Positions 24,538-38,463 of a stretch of DNA of 64,000 nt are shown here, piece after piece. The notes under the pieces were generated by a model. That model was not told the origin of the DNA, did no database searches, and worked only from the letters and a program-made list of their open reading frames with translations. The DNA lies in contig JALIGW010000013.1 of the NCBI GenBank assembly GCA_023053685.1, forward strand, positions 19,366,501-19,430,500, read 5' to 3'. The DNA is from Diadophis punctatus similis. Lineage: Eukaryota > Chordata > Lepidosauria > Squamata > Dipsadidae. Within the stretch, counting starts at the first letter, position 1. The number at the start of each line of letters is the position of its first letter. The translations under genes were made by a program, and so were the position numbers.

Positions 24538-25069
24538 TTTACAAGATGAAGGTCACTGAGGAAGTGTACACACAGTCTGAAATCGTACAGCTGGTCAGGA
24601 AAGTTGAAGTTCAGAATGAGCTGAGAATGATGAAGTATAATAAGAATAATCCAAAGGTTTCTTTGTATAGATTTAAAGAAAGAGAAGAGACATAGTTTAT
24701 GTGATTAGCCAGGCTAATTGTGAAGAGTTAGTTGAAGCAAAAGGATTCCTACTCATGCTTAATAGAAACCTAGACATGGAATAGCTACTTATCTTGAATG
24801 AGTTCAGCTCTCTTGGGTCAAGTGAACTGCATTGTAGGATATTGAAGGAACTTACTGAATTTTCTTTACTTCCTTATTTATCCTTCTAAATAGAAATGCA
24901 TTGCCTTTGAGAAATATTCAAATGATTAAAATACTGTATTACATAACTGCAGCAGGTCATCCCTGTCTTCCAAAAGGTAGAAAAGGAGAACCCAAATAAT
25001 ATGCATAGCCTGATAGTTGGGAAGATTTTAGAGTGGATCATAAAGTCCTGTATCATATGCAGATAGTCC

Positions 25070-25454
25070 TTGACTTTCAATCACAATTGAGCCCAAAATT
25101 TCTGTTGTTAAGTGAGATATTTGTTAAGTGAGTTTTGGCCCATTTAACAACCTTTCTTGGCACAGTGGTTAATTGAATCATTGCAGTTGTTAAGTTAGTA
25201 ACATGGTTGTTAAATTAATCTTGCTTCCTATTGTCTTTGCTTGTCAGACATTTGCAAAAGGTGATCACATGATCCCAGAACACTACCGATGTCATAAATA
25301 TGAAACTAGTCACTAAGTGCCTGAATTTTGATCACGGGACCATGAGGATGCGTCAATGGTCATAATGTGAAAAACGGTCATAAATCACTTTTCCGGTTCC
25401 ATTGTAACTTCAAACAACCTCTAAACGAACTATTGTAAGTCAAGGACTACCTTG
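25070..25454. mobile_element. Non-autonomous DNA transposon, second copy
   Basis: Same family as 9053-9457: starts CAGATAGTCCTTGACTT, shares AATTGAGCCCAAAATTT and TTTTGATCACG inside, and ends TAAGTCAAGGACTACCTTG. Target duplication not readable. Confidence 0.65.
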
Positions 25455-26380
25455 ACTTAAAAATAATGCAGTAATAATGAGACTTCAGTGGAATTTGTAG
25501 AGGAAAAAGTCTTTTAAACTAAACTTATTCCATGTTTGAATCTGGTATCTTGCTTGTTAGATTGTGGAAATGATTCATATCTAATACCATTTTTATAAGC
25601 AAGCTAGTTACAAGCCGGATGGCATGTTTATTAGGTAGATCCACACAATTGGCTTAATATTGTACTGAAGTTATGCTCATTAAATATTATTTATTATTAC
25701 ACTGGAGATATTAAATAGAGCTCTGTCTTGGGCCTGATTCAACAATTCATGAATTGGATCAAAGGATTTGATGAAAGGCAAGGAGAGAACTGGTAATAAA
25801 ACTCAGGGGGAACATAATAGTATTTTTTCAAATCCCACATAGAAGAATATCAAAATCTCTCTATTGTCCCAGCATAAAGGGTCCAGAATAATAGTCAAAT
25901 CAAGTGAATGTTCATGTAGTATTCCAATAGAATTTTGAAAGGGGATGCACATAGTTCTTTCTAATTTGTGATTCAGTTTCCAGATTTCATAATATGTACA
26001 GTAATCCTCTGAGGAGGACTTTGATGTCTTTACTCTGGGGGCACCTTTTCAGTGGCTGTAGTTTTCCTTATCACAACTACCATCATCATTCATACTGAAC
26101 TGCTAAGCACATAACGTCTTCTAAATTGTAAATGCTAGACCACACTTCTTCAATCTTACATCTTCAACATATGTGGAATCTAAACATGGCAAATGTGGGT
26201 AGGCTGTGGTAGGTTGGGAAAGTCTGAGATGTATTGTTTTCCCTTCTATCAGAGAAGTTTTCTTGGTCTGAACTGTATAAATTATTCATATTAAAATGGT
26301 TATTTCAGTGTCATATCACATCATCTGCTGTGGCCGTTTGCTAGACTTCAGAAGATAGCCATTCCGTTGTTCTCCAATTA
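25455..26380. other. Intronic stretch with nothing recognised
   Basis: No exon or repeat family visible. Confidence 0.5.
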
Positions 26381-26540
26381 TATTGCCCCCAACAATCTGG
26401 GTCCTCATTTTACCCACCTCGGAAGGATGGAAGGCTGAGTCAACCTTGGGCCTGGTGAGATTCGATCTGCCAAATTGCAGTCAGCTGGCAGTCAGCAGAA
26501 GTATCCTGCAGTACTGCATTTTAACCACTGCACCACTTAT
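26381..26540 (-). mobile_element. Sauria-type SINE fragment
   Basis: Reverse-strand head and body of the SINE at 14744: CCCCCAACAATCTGGGTCC, AAGGCTGAGTCAACCTTGG and CAGTACTGCA. The 3' tail is missing. Confidence 0.82.
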
Positions 26541-27216
26541 GTGTATGTTAGCCATTTTCTAACACCAGGACCACATTAGAGAAACATTAGAGCTCATTGT
26601 ATAGGAACATATTATGTTTCAACCTTAATGAGCTGTTTTGTTCCACTGCCATTCCTGAGAGACTACGTTACAGATGCTGCTTCAGAATTACAGTCTGAAT
26701 TCTGTTGGCCATCCAAAAGTTGTCATTCTTAGGCCTGTGTTCACCTCTAAATTGAATAATGCATCTCTTTTATTGCATTAACTTCTGTGGTGTGTTTATT
26801 AAAGAAGTAAAGTTCTGTGTACAATTCTCTTGCCTGTTTTCATTATTGAGTTTAGAAAAATAGACTTCTTCTTTAATCTCATATCACTGAAGACAGTGGC
26901 AACATTATTTGGATTGGTTTCAGTTTAAATTCATTGTCCATGATCATAGTCTCCTGTTAATCAATAGTCAGTCAAATTTGTGTTAGAATAAGTACCAATC
27001 GAGTTACAATTTAAGGAGGAAAATTTCATAAAGATACGCACCATTTCTTTTAACAGGAAATGCAGAAGAAAATAAGGGTTTAAATGCTAAGAAGTGTGCC
27101 TGAAATGTTACTAATGAGAAAGAAAAGTTTTCAAGATCAAAATAAAAAATATCACATGTACATTTCAGCAAGTTTCAGGTGTTAATTTGTATCTTATCAG
27201 GGCTCAGTCAAGAACC
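26541..27216. other. Intronic stretch with nothing recognised
   Basis: No exon or repeat family visible. Confidence 0.5.
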
Positions 27217-27224
27217 CTTCAGTA

Positions 27225-27357
27225 CAGGCCTGTCAACTGGCGGCCCATGGGCCAGATGCGTCACGTGCAGGCCACGCCCACACCAGCTCTGCAAAGGCAA
27301 AAAACATCGCAATATGTCACGATACATCATGTGATGCGATCAAGTTTGACACCCGTG
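27225..27357. mobile_element. hAT-like MITE, second copy of 19203 family
   Basis: Starts CAGGCCTGTCAACTGGCGGC and ends complementary to CACGGGTGTCAAACTTG. Flanks CTTCAGTA (27217-27224) and CTTCAATA (27358-27365): an 8-bp duplication with one mismatch. 133 bp. Confidence 0.85.
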
Positions 27358-27574
27358 CTTCAATACATCAAATGAAGTTTCACGAGGATCAGCTGAAGTG
27401 TTTGTCAACCTTTACCTAACTTCAAGTTGCTGAGGTTGAGAAACATTGATCAGGAGCTTTCATCATTGTAGGCAAAATAATATCAGAATTTACTAGAATT
27501 TCTGATTTTGTAAGAGTTTCATAAAGCTTCTTTTGACATGTCAAGGCCAAGTAGCAGATCAGTTTATAGCTTCA

Positions 27575-27640
27575 AAATTTATTTATTTATTTTATTTAGT
27601 GTTCTTATATACCGCCCTACTCCCTGAGGAAAATTGCTTT
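27575..27640 (-). mobile_element. L2 3'UTR remnant
   Basis: TTTATTTA tail followed by TATATACCGCCCTACTCCCT, the minus-strand L2 3' end motif also seen at 2630. Only the last few tens of bases remain. Confidence 0.55.
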
Positions 27641-28033
27641 AGGCTTCATCGTGTCACTAAAAGAAGGAAATTGAGGGAAGTTTCACACTATCCAAGTTGG
27701 CTGAGATTCAGTGCAGATGCTTCTGTAGTATTTTCTGTTTAATTATGTGTCTCAAGCAGTGCATTTTTATTACAAGTTTGGCTAGTAGGAAAACAAGTGA
27801 GATACAAACAGGGAAATAAACTAAGGTAAGGTCTTCCTATGTTGAAAGATATCCATTATAGTTAGCAGATGAGCTATCTAGAAGAACTTTGACAAACTGC
27901 AGCCTAAACCACACATGAATGTCAGATAAAAGATTTTACCTTGGCAGAAGGTCAGACATCAGCTGTTGCATCAGGAGTAAAATGTAGTGGTTCCTGAGCC
28001 AAATAGGTATTCCAGAAATAGTGGCTCAATTAT

Positions 28034-29065
<1,032 letters not shown>

Positions 29066-29073
29066 CTGAAGGG

Positions 29074-29418
29074 CAGGGGTGGGATCCTCCCGGTTTGGAC
29101 CGGATCATCCGAACCGGTAGCGACCACTGGTGATGTCACTGTCGGTGCCGTTCCATAAACGCCACCATCTTTTTGGGGTGATTTTTTGCGAATTTTTCCC
29201 CCTCCGTGGCTTGAAAAATGGCTCGCCCGCCCGCCCGCGGGTGAATTCTGACCTTTATTTCTTCGCCCGAAGCACAGCTGATGAGCTCCTCAGCTATGTT
29301 TCGGGCTAATTCCTGCTTCTGAGCATGCGTGAAAGTGAAATCGCATGAGGGAATGCGTGCATGCGCGCGAGCGGAGCAAATGCGAACCGGTGGTGAAGGT
29401 AAGTGGAATCCACCCCTG
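29074..29418. mobile_element. hAT-like MITE with perfect 8-bp duplication
   Basis: Starts CAGGGGTGGGATCCTCC and ends complementary to CAGGGGTGGATTCCACTT. Duplication CTGAAGGG at 29066-29073 and 29419-29426 is exact. Internal sequence (GACCGGATCATCCGAACCGG, GCTCCTCAGCT) is shared with the copy at 35464. 345 bp, non-coding. Confidence 0.95.
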
Positions 29419-29426
29419 CTGAAGGG

Positions 29427-31728
29427 TATAAATTAGGCAGAAGGAACAGATAAGATGAAAGGTGAGAAGGAACATCATTGTATGTGAAGGAGTTACATAC
29501 TGTATTTGTATTTAGAGTCAGAAATTTGAGGACAAGGTTCCAACTAAGAGCATTTAGTTAAGAATATAAGGAAGAGGAAACAATACATTATCGTGAGGAT
29601 ATGCTGTATTATAATAAGATGAATTGAAGATTTGGATAATCACTTCTTGGACCTTACTAAATAAATTCATCAAGAGACATAATAATAATAATGTGGGAAT
29701 TCAATTATGTAGACATCTACATAATCTACAAAGCTAACTCAGCCAAGACTGCAGGGTTCTCAATATTACACATTGATCCTATTGACTGCTTCATTTTCCT
29801 GAAAGTTGAAGAAAACAGGATCAGTTCTTCCTGATCTGATGCTACCAATAAATAATTCCTGGTTGAAGATTAATAAACAGTGGGAATTTTGGGAGAAACA
29901 AGCTATGTCATCCTAGAGTGTAAGATCCCATAGAAAGACAGAATGGACTATAGCTGCATGTCCAGATTTCGGAAAGCTATTTTCAGCAAGTTTAAAGAAG
30001 TACCAGGCAGGATACTGGAAGTGTTACAGTATTACACATCATTCCAATGAGGAAAACCAAATGGAAGATTCCTTAGGAAACCATTGGGAATGGATGGAGA
30101 ACTGTAAACATAGCAAAGGATTTTTTTGGGTTTACATTGGTTAATATAAGTAAGGCTGGAAGTAAAGCATTGGTTGCTACTAACTATGCTCACTGTCATT
30201 AAATAAAATTTAAAAACTGCAAATTCCAACAAATCTCTGAACTGTTTACAGAATGCATTATTGCTTTATAAACTTTCCACCTTTTATTCCTCTTTCAAAA
30301 AGTATAACGTTGATGCATTAAAATATCTAAATAGTTGGATGCAAACAATTTAGCATTTGTGACTATGAACGTTAGATTGCCTGCTCACACAAAAATGCCA
30401 TTTATGCTAAAATATATTCTACATAATCCCTACTGTGTTAGAAAGCAATCCCAACTCTTTCTATTCAAGCATTTGAGATAATTTCTTTCTCCACCTCGTC
30501 CAATACATGTGGAAAATCTATTGCATTCCTGGTAAGAAGTGGTATACTTTCAATAATGCGTGTCAAACGCTGGAGATATCAGGAAATCCAGTTCAAATTG
30601 GTATAAAGATTTATTGCAAGCTTAAGCTGTCTACAAGAATCTGAACTACTAACGGCCAAAGGAAATTGGCGGTAGATAAACATAGAAGGAATTCAAAGTG
30701 AGCTGGATTTAGATCTCTTGTGGGTGCAAAGGGACTCATAACTGATGACACATTTGAACTCTCTCTTGAGCTCAGCTGGTCATCTCCTACAGTAAAAAAA
30801 TATTTGCTTCCATTGAGGCAAATGGCCAGGCTATTTAATGTCTACAATTTTGCTTTTATATCACTGTAGAATAATAGTCATATGGAGAAGAAAAATTAAT
30901 GCTCAGCCTTGGGGAAAAAATAAAGTTTTGAAATCAAGTAAGAGACTAATATAAAGATGTTAGCATCACATTTTAATTTCATGCTGCAGTATCCGAAATA
31001 ATTGAGAACAAACAGGAACAAATGCTGTGCAGGAACAATAGGAAGATTTCCATAGCTATCACGTCTCCCGGACAATCTTTAGCAATAATAGCACATAAAA
31101 TTAGACTTATGTTCAGCTTTTGTCAACAAAATTAAGGAAACAGAAGACATCTTCAAACAATAACTGCACTGTTGCTTGCTTTTCAAAGATACTAGATTTC
31201 TCTTGATTCTGCTTTAAATAGTGCAATGGCATCATATAAACAATCAGATTTAGCTGCATGATCATGAGAACACTTGAAGTCAGTACTGTATTTTTTTTTA
31301 ATGCAGCGGAAAAGGGAAGAAGACAGAGATGGCTCTGCTGAGACAGAGAATCAAGCCAGCATCCCAAGCAGAAGACTTGGATTGTAATAATGGGCACCCA
31401 AATCATTAATTATTTAATGTATTTTATTTTAATTATGACTGGGGAAAGCTTTAAAAGGATGCTTCATGAGGCATGTTAGTACAAATCAAGTATTCATTAG
31501 ACTATATGTTCTAGATCTAGAACACTCAGTGTAGCTGCTTAAATGGGTTTCCCAGATTGTCTGTGCATGCTTAGAAAATACTAAGGAGTAATTTCTGTTA
31601 CTTTTTTTTTAAGTCATCCTTTTTTAAAAGTTTTACCAGAAGACTTCCCAAAGTCTTAATGGAGAAGAATTATGATTAAACCATAAAACTCTTATAATAC
31701 AATCCTGAACATGTTTACATCTCAGTTA
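29427..31728. other. Intronic stretch with nothing recognised
   Basis: AT-rich sequence; open frames at 30032 and 31113 have no family motif and are not bounded by good splice sites. Confidence 0.45.
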
Positions 31729-31925
31729 CTTTATTTGTTTGTTTGTTTGTTTGTTTGTCAAACATGTACAAGATAGTAGGTATTGGTATAAACATAAACA
31801 TTAGCAACGTAGGTACAGGTAAATTAGGCAATAGGACAGTAGGAGAGGGACAGTAGGCACAATGGTGTGCTTATGCACGCCCCTTACAGACCTCTTAGGA
31901 ATGGGGTGAGTTCTAGTTCTACTTC
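31729..31925 (-). mobile_element. CR1 LINE 3' end with (GTTT)n tail
   Basis: GTTT repeats (31733-31759), then the reverse-strand CR1 3'UTR: TCAAACATGTACAAGAT and TGCTTATGCACGCCCCTTAC. Same family as 15890 and 38464. Confidence 0.78.
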
Positions 31926-31958
31926 TAGTTCTACTTCTAGTCAGTCTGCACAGAATTA

Positions 31959-32444
31959 CCATATTTTTTGGAGTATAAGACGCACCTTTTTCCTCCCTAA
32001 AAGTGGCTGAAAATTTGGGTGCGTCTTATACTTCGAATGTAGCTTTTTTCCCAGACCTAACTAGGTGCTAACAGATCTTCCCAGCTCTTACCTTGCAGGC
32101 TTTTTCATTGTTACTCTCTCAGAAGAATGTTTTTCCAGCCCTAAGTCTTTGCAGGGTTTTTTTTTCATTGCTCTACTTGCTCCAAAGAAGTTTTTTTCTA
32201 GCCCTAACCAGGTGCTAACGATCTTCCCAGCTCTTACTGGCTTGCATGCTCTTTCATTGTTACTCTCTCAGAAGAAGGTTTTTTTAAGTCCTAACCAGGG
32301 GATAAAATAATGTGCTGAAACTGACCAGACTAAGGATGCTAGCCAGATGAATACCTGGTAGGCAGATTGTTTTCCCCTATTTTCCTCCCCCAAAACTAAG
32401 GTGCGTCTTATACTCCGGTGCGTCTTATACTCCGAAAAATACAG
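31959..32444. mobile_element. DNA transposon remnant with TA flanks
   Basis: Left end CCATATTTTTTGGAGTATAA, right end complementary to CTGTATTTTTCGGAGTATAA. The ends sit between TA dinucleotides (31957-31958 and 32445-32446), which suggests a TA target duplication. AGACGCACC occurs near both ends. The inside holds two tandem copies, about 147 bases apart, of a segment with GGTGCTAAC and ATCTTCCCAGCTCTTAC. No transposase remains. Confidence 0.7.
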
Positions 32445-32446
32445 TA

Positions 32447-33754
32447 CTATGTAGAATCCCTAGACTGAATTGATGATGACACTAGTAAAAGCAGAAGCAA
32501 GAATAGAAATAGTGCTATCAATAAAAGTAAAAATAGCAATAAGGACAAAAACAACTGATGCAAAAGCAGCTGTGTGTTCCACTAAAAGCCTGAGAAAGCT
32601 TTTTAAAAAGCATTAGCTTTTCAGGGTAGCTAACCAAATGACACTGCCAGAGTGTGTCCCACAACTGGCTCCCACCTACATAAAAGAACAATTGCAAGAT
32701 CTCACAAATTGAAGTTCAGAGCCCTCAATTGCTATGGGCAAAAAACCTGAATAAATAAATAATGAACATCCTAGAGAAGGATCTCTGACAGGGTTCTTAA
32801 AAATTAAGTTCATTTGGGAACATATTTAAATACATTACTCCAAAGCTGGATAGAGTTTTTATAAGTGTAAATCAGGTCCGTGAATTGCATTGGGGGAAAA
32901 AATCCCTTTAGAATCTCTTAAAGAATGACGGCTGCTGGGTGACCATTACATGTTATGATTATTGCTTGTTAATAGGCACACAGAGCACACTTTCATCATC
33001 CATGCATGTATTGGGATTTGTGTTCTCTGATAGTACATTTGTATGGTGGGGTTGAGGATAACTAGAAGAAAAGATTGGTAACAATTTGTAATTGGGATTA
33101 AGAGGATAGAAGGATGTCTAAAACTATTCTGTTTGGAATTTTGTTGTCTGTTGTTATTCGATTAAGAATTGCCTGTCATTGTAGACATTGCATAGATACT
33201 ATAAATCTCCAGTGCTTGGACGTCTCATCATCGTATCACATACGAAGAAATATATAGCCATTCTGTGTGGTAATTATGGACATTTAGATTTTGTTCTGGT
33301 TTTATTTTGTCTGAAAACAAAACCACATTCCAGGACTGCTGCTCACTTTATGCAAATTCCACAATAAAACTAAAAAGGCAGCCTAAACAGAAGTGTTCAA
33401 CTTGGTCAAGCAGCATTGATTCTATTCTGTTCTATTTGTTTCTAAGCTTAAAATATAATATACACTTAAGAATTCATCAACACTGTCCTCAAGCCTCACA
33501 AACTACTTCTCACATGGACTGTTGCCCTTTGGAGTATTCATTTTTCATCACTAGGAAATTACAGAATACCCGTCACTAGTCTATTGATCCTGAATGTAAT
33601 AAACTCTTTGTTCTTTTATGATTATGAATATTATTTTAACTTCCTCCTGATATTGATAAATGCTTTCATTTTGTCTCCAGGATTTTGGCCCATTACATAG
33701 TATTTGCTCATCTGTCTTATTGGAACAAATGCTCATAACATTAAAACATTTGCG
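32447..33754. other. Intronic stretch with nothing recognised
   Basis: No exon or repeat family visible; the frame at 33307 is not bounded by splice sites. Confidence 0.45.
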
Positions 33755-34382
33755 CTCTACATGGGGCTACCCTTGAAAAGTATTTGGAAACTGCAATTGG
33801 TGCAAAATGCGGCTGCGCGAGTTGTGGTGGGTGTCTCCAGATACACCCACGTAACACCCATTCTCCGCCAGCTGCATTGGTTACCCATTGGTCTCCGGGT
33901 GCAATTCAAGGTGTTGATTATCATCTTTAAAGCCCTACATGGCTTAGGACCAGGTTGTCTCCGGGACCGCATCCTACCTTATACATCCCTATGGCCAGTT
34001 AGGTCCCACAGAGTCGTTCTCCTCCAGGTCCCTTCAACCAAACAATGTTGGTTGGCGGGACCAAGGGGGAGAACCTTCTCTATGGGGACTCCGGTTCTCT
34101 GGAACCAACTCCCCTCAGAGATCCGGACTATTCCCACCTTGCTGGCCTTCCGGAAAGCTATTAAGACATGGCTCTTCCTACAGGCGGGATGATGTGACCG
34201 CTGAATATCTTAGGTCTCCCCCAGGTATGAATGTGTTGTTTGGCTTTTTAATTTTTTTAATTAATTAATGTTTTAAATCATTTATTATTTTTCTGTTACT
34301 GTTTTTTATATTGTTCTTATATTCTGTTGTAAGCCACCCTGAGTCCCCAGGGAGTAGGGTGGCATATAAGAACAGCAAATAA

Positions 34383-34453
<71 letters not shown>

Positions 34454-34457
34454 AAAA

Positions 34458-34532
<75 letters not shown>

Positions 34533-34534
34533 AT
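33755..34534 (+). mobile_element. L2 LINE 3' fragment with long (AAAT)n tail
   Basis: Frame 33704-34192 covers the end of L2 ORF2: LYMGLPLKSIWKLQLVQNAA, LRQLHWLPIGLRVQFK, FKALHGLGPGCLRDRILPYT and LWNQLPSEIRTIPTLLAFRK, with the natural stop. The 3'UTR has CACCCTGAGTCCCCAGGGAG. The tail is an AAAT array of about 155 bases (34378-34534). No frameshift in the visible part. Confidence 0.92.
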
Positions 34535-35455
34535 CTTAAGTCCCTTAGTTCTGTTCCCTCTTGGGGCTACATGCAGGGTGCATGTAGATTTAACAATTCC
34601 AAGATTTTCTTTATTTCTTGCAACAGATTTTTCAATGCAAAATCTGGGAGCTAAAATTTTGTCTGCTTTCTAGTTTGACTTGTTAAATTAGGGCAGCTTT
34701 TTTCAACTTGGATCTAATATTTTTTGTGGACAGGTTCAGGATTCCTCACCATTGGCCATACTGGGTCAAAGCTAATGGGAATTGTAATAAAACATCTGAA
34801 AGAATAAAAAGCATAAATGTTAGTGTATGAGTTAGTGTATGATACAGGAGTCACAGGGCTCAGAAGTGGGTAGATTTCTCTGCAATGAAATATTGATGAC
34901 TTTTTGTGGATGGCTTGGTTTTAAAGACAGCTGCGAGAGATTTGCAGCAGTTCCGAAGCAGTTCTCACAATACTGCTGGCTTTGGAGAGCTGATTTTTTC
35001 ACTTGGTTTATTAGAAACTATTAGAAAATTGAGTTTACCTCTATAACACTGCAGTATTGCAGAGCTTCTGGTTGGGCTGTTTTTCAGTTGGTGCAAAGTT
35101 TTGTTTTACTATCTTTCCTGGCTCCTATACTCAAGTCTTTGTTCTTCCTGAATTAATTCCGTTATTGACATCACAATTTGAAATTTCTTCTTGGTTTTAT
35201 TACATTCTTTCTAATTTTACTGGGTGTGTTGACCGTGTTGAAAATGTCACCCAACTCCATAAAGATTTTGGGTTGCGTAGAATGTTAAAAATAAAAATAT
35301 AACAAAGAAAAGGATGATGTCCAGAAGAGAAAAAAGCATTAATACTAACCTGTGCTAAAAGTTTACTAAAGGTTTTACCACCTACACTAGCCCAAGGCCT
35401 GGATAAAATACTAGCTTTTTAAAAAAAAATATCTTTAAAATATGGTTAGGGTAAT
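34535..35455. other. Intronic stretch with nothing recognised
   Basis: No exon or repeat family supported. Frames at 34839 and 35057 show no family motif. Confidence 0.45.
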
Positions 35456-35463
35456 GACCATAC

Positions 35464-35828
35464 CAGGGGTGGGTTCCTCCCTGTTTGGACCGGATCACCC
35501 AAACTGGTAGCTGGTGATGTCACGGATCTGATTTGGTTGGTGCCGGTCCTTGGCCGCCGCCATCTTTTTTTTGAAATTTTTTGCAAATCTTTCCGTGTTT
35601 GGATGGCTTCTACTCTTCCGCTGCTTGAAAAAGGGCCCTCCCGCCCGCCCCCGGGTTAATACTGACCTTCATTTCTTCACCCAAAGCACAGCTGATCAGC
35701 TCCTCAGCTGTGTTTCGGGCTGATTCCTGCTACTGAGCATGCGCGGAAGCCAAATTGCACGAGGAGATGCGCGCATGCGAAACGTCGCGATGCAAATCGG
35801 TGGCGAAGGTAAGTGGAACCCACCGCTG
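35464..35828. mobile_element. hAT-like MITE with perfect 8-bp duplication
   Basis: Starts CAGGGGTGGGTTCCTCC and ends complementary to CAGCGGTGGGTTCCACTT. Duplication GACCATAC at 35456-35463 and 35829-35836 is exact. Same family as 29074; 365 bp. Confidence 0.95.
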
Positions 35829-36279
35829 GACCATACCAATCTTGGCAGGAGGGTAGGAGGATACTATTCTAGAGAACAGATGCTATAGGTGTCAGGGCCC
35901 TTTTCTTGGGTTAAATCAGATGATTCCGTTTAATTGGTGAAACCTGAAGTGTGCTAGCTCTGTCCAATCATACTGGATGGACAGAAAGTATCAGAATTAG
36001 ATGATCGCTCAGACAGTACCATCATTGTCATTCCAACCTAATGTCCTTCGATATTATTTATTTATTTATTTCACTCTGATAAAGCTCTGTAAGCGAATAT
36101 GCCTTGCCATGCTTGTTGACTGCTTCTGAGTGGTTTAAAATCCTGCCATATTTCAACAGCATTAAAAACACCAAAATACATCTGAAATCAAAAACAGAGG
36201 CTCACATTAATACATTCATAATATTCTTATGCAGAAGAGCCATGTCAAGTAGTATCAATATACTTCATTTGCTCCCCTC

Positions 36280-36600
36280 GACTACCTGTTGTAATTCTGA
36301 AACCCAATAGAGTTGGGGCAAGTCATATCTCTTCATGGGGATGCTGTTCCAGAGAAGAGGGATATGTATTGAGAAGCCTACCTCTGAAGAAGCCACAGGG
36401 AATCTGGAGGGAGCATTACTATTCATGATGTAAATGGGTGGGCAAAAACTTTTTAGAATGGGCAGTTCCATAGATATCCATGTCCTGAGCCATGAAGGGC
36501 TTTAAAGGTGACAATGAGCCTGCTGAATTGTATCTGGAGGCTGACTAATAACCAGTTCTGCTTTCAAATTAGAGGTGGTGTTATGAGTTATTCAAGGAAT
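36280..36600 (-). mobile_element. Old L2 fragment
   Basis: The reverse-strand segment GAGCCATGAAGGGCTTTAAAGG (split as two motifs GAGCCATGAAGG and GCTTTAAAGG) matches L2 near 3005, followed by degraded CTGAATTGTATCTGGAGGCT. A minus-strand frame contains PLLWNSIP. Heavily diverged. Confidence 0.6.
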
Positions 36601-38463
36601 TGGGTCTTCTACAGCCAGAAATATAAATTCTAAGATGTTTACCTGCTCTGCATACATTATAGAATCTCTACGAAAACCATATTCTGTCAAGCACTTTTGA
36701 GATAAAAAAATTAAAACTGCATAAGACAGTATCCTGGCTCCTAGCAACATTCTAATTCTCTAAGTTTGTCTTCTTCCATTTCTCCCCTCTTTCTTCCAGG
36801 ATGTTTGATAAATTGCACTCGAACATGTTAAAAATTATATCCAAGCTCAAGTTGGATGTAATTCCTCCTGATGCCTTTGCAGTTTGTAGTCAATAAAGCT
36901 GTAGTCAGCAGTGGCAGGAGACATTACAACAATATAAAATGATTTTGAATCCTTGGCTGCATCAGATTGGCCCAGGGTTTTGGCTTTATTTGTCTTCCAT
37001 ACAAGAACTCCAGTCTATACAGTACTTCCTAATTATTTTCAGTTTTTAAAGTTGCTGAAATAGCCAATTCTGGCAGCTTTCTTTTGAAGGATAATTATGC
37101 AGCAACAGCAAAGCGCAGTTCAAAATAAACTTTCAGGCTAATTCCAGATCAAATGTTGCATCCCAGAATAAATATCCACTATAAATATTAACATAACTGA
37201 GCAGGGACAATTAAATGGTAAAAAATAGGAAATTGTTGCAGACCAGGTAAAAGTCAGACCCAACTTCCAAGCAAATGCTTTGTTAAAAGACTCACTGGAT
37301 GGGCTAATAGCGCCCCCTGTGGAAAGCAGAGCAAATTACATCACACAGGAACAATTTATCCCAAAATTATTGCCACAATCCAAACTCTTTTTATTTGCTC
37401 AGCTTTACTTTTTCACCCAATGTCTGGGACAATACATGATCCAAGAGAACAGTTGCCTATTAAAAGGGAACATCATTTTGAATGCATTGGTGGTTAATAT
37501 GATGTCCCTGAACAAACCAATGTCAAGATCTTTCTTGGAAAATAATTATGCACACCAAAAGCAACATTTGAAATAAGAACATGGTCTCTTCAACAAGTAC
37601 CAATAATTAAATGGAATGTATTTCTTAAGAACTTTTTTTTAAAGAGAGAAACAAGATTTTAAACAAGAAAAATGAATAGCTTTTCAAAAAGGAAACTCTT
37701 GTTGCATATCCCTACATAGTATGGAAAATAAAAATCTATATCCTTTGGTGTTATAAGGATTGTTGAGATAATATTCTGAAATAATTGAATACTTGAAATG
37801 TATTCCACAAATGGTAAGTATCATCATTATTACAGGGAAGATCATCTTGGCTGTAGGTTTGGACAGCTCAGATTTGGTTTCTGCCAGAGAAGCAGGATAT
37901 TCAACGGCATTCTGCCTTCCCTTCACCAAATCGCTGCCTGCCTTTTAAAACAAACTTGAATACATTCCTACCTATGAATCTCATAGGATACTGTATGTTA
38001 TGTATTTAACTTTAAGGATTCTTAGCCACAATTTGTATGACTTTGTATTAACTCCTTTCCCTTCCCTCCCCTTTCTTGCATTGTCTAGCCTTCCGTAAAT
38101 TACCAGCTACTTTCCCAACTCTGCAGCCTGAGTTCAACCCACCATGTATTTGGCTGACTTTGTGTCAGGCTGGCTGGAGTTTTTAGGCTTTACAGCCAAA
38201 CACTGGGTGCTGCTATCCTGAACAGCTGGAGGGAATTTAGCATCTCCCAGCTGTTCATTGTTGGCTCTTCTGGAGAAGATGGCATGGTTTCCAAGCTCTG
38301 CCACTCCTTTCAGCTTTCCTCTTTTGAGCATCTGAAACTGCCCCTACTTTTTCCAGACTTCCAGACACCCCAGCTCCCTGACCCGGCAGCAAGTTTATTT
38401 TGTGTTGGCCTTTCCCATTGCCTCTTCTCACACCTGCAACTTTCTCTTTTCCTTTTGTCCAAC
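36601..38463. other. Intronic stretch with nothing recognised
   Basis: No exon supported. Region 38080-38460 looks like a dispersed repeat (GGCTTTACAGCC, CAACTCTGCAGCCTG) directly upstream of the CR1 body, but I cannot name it. Confidence 0.4.
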
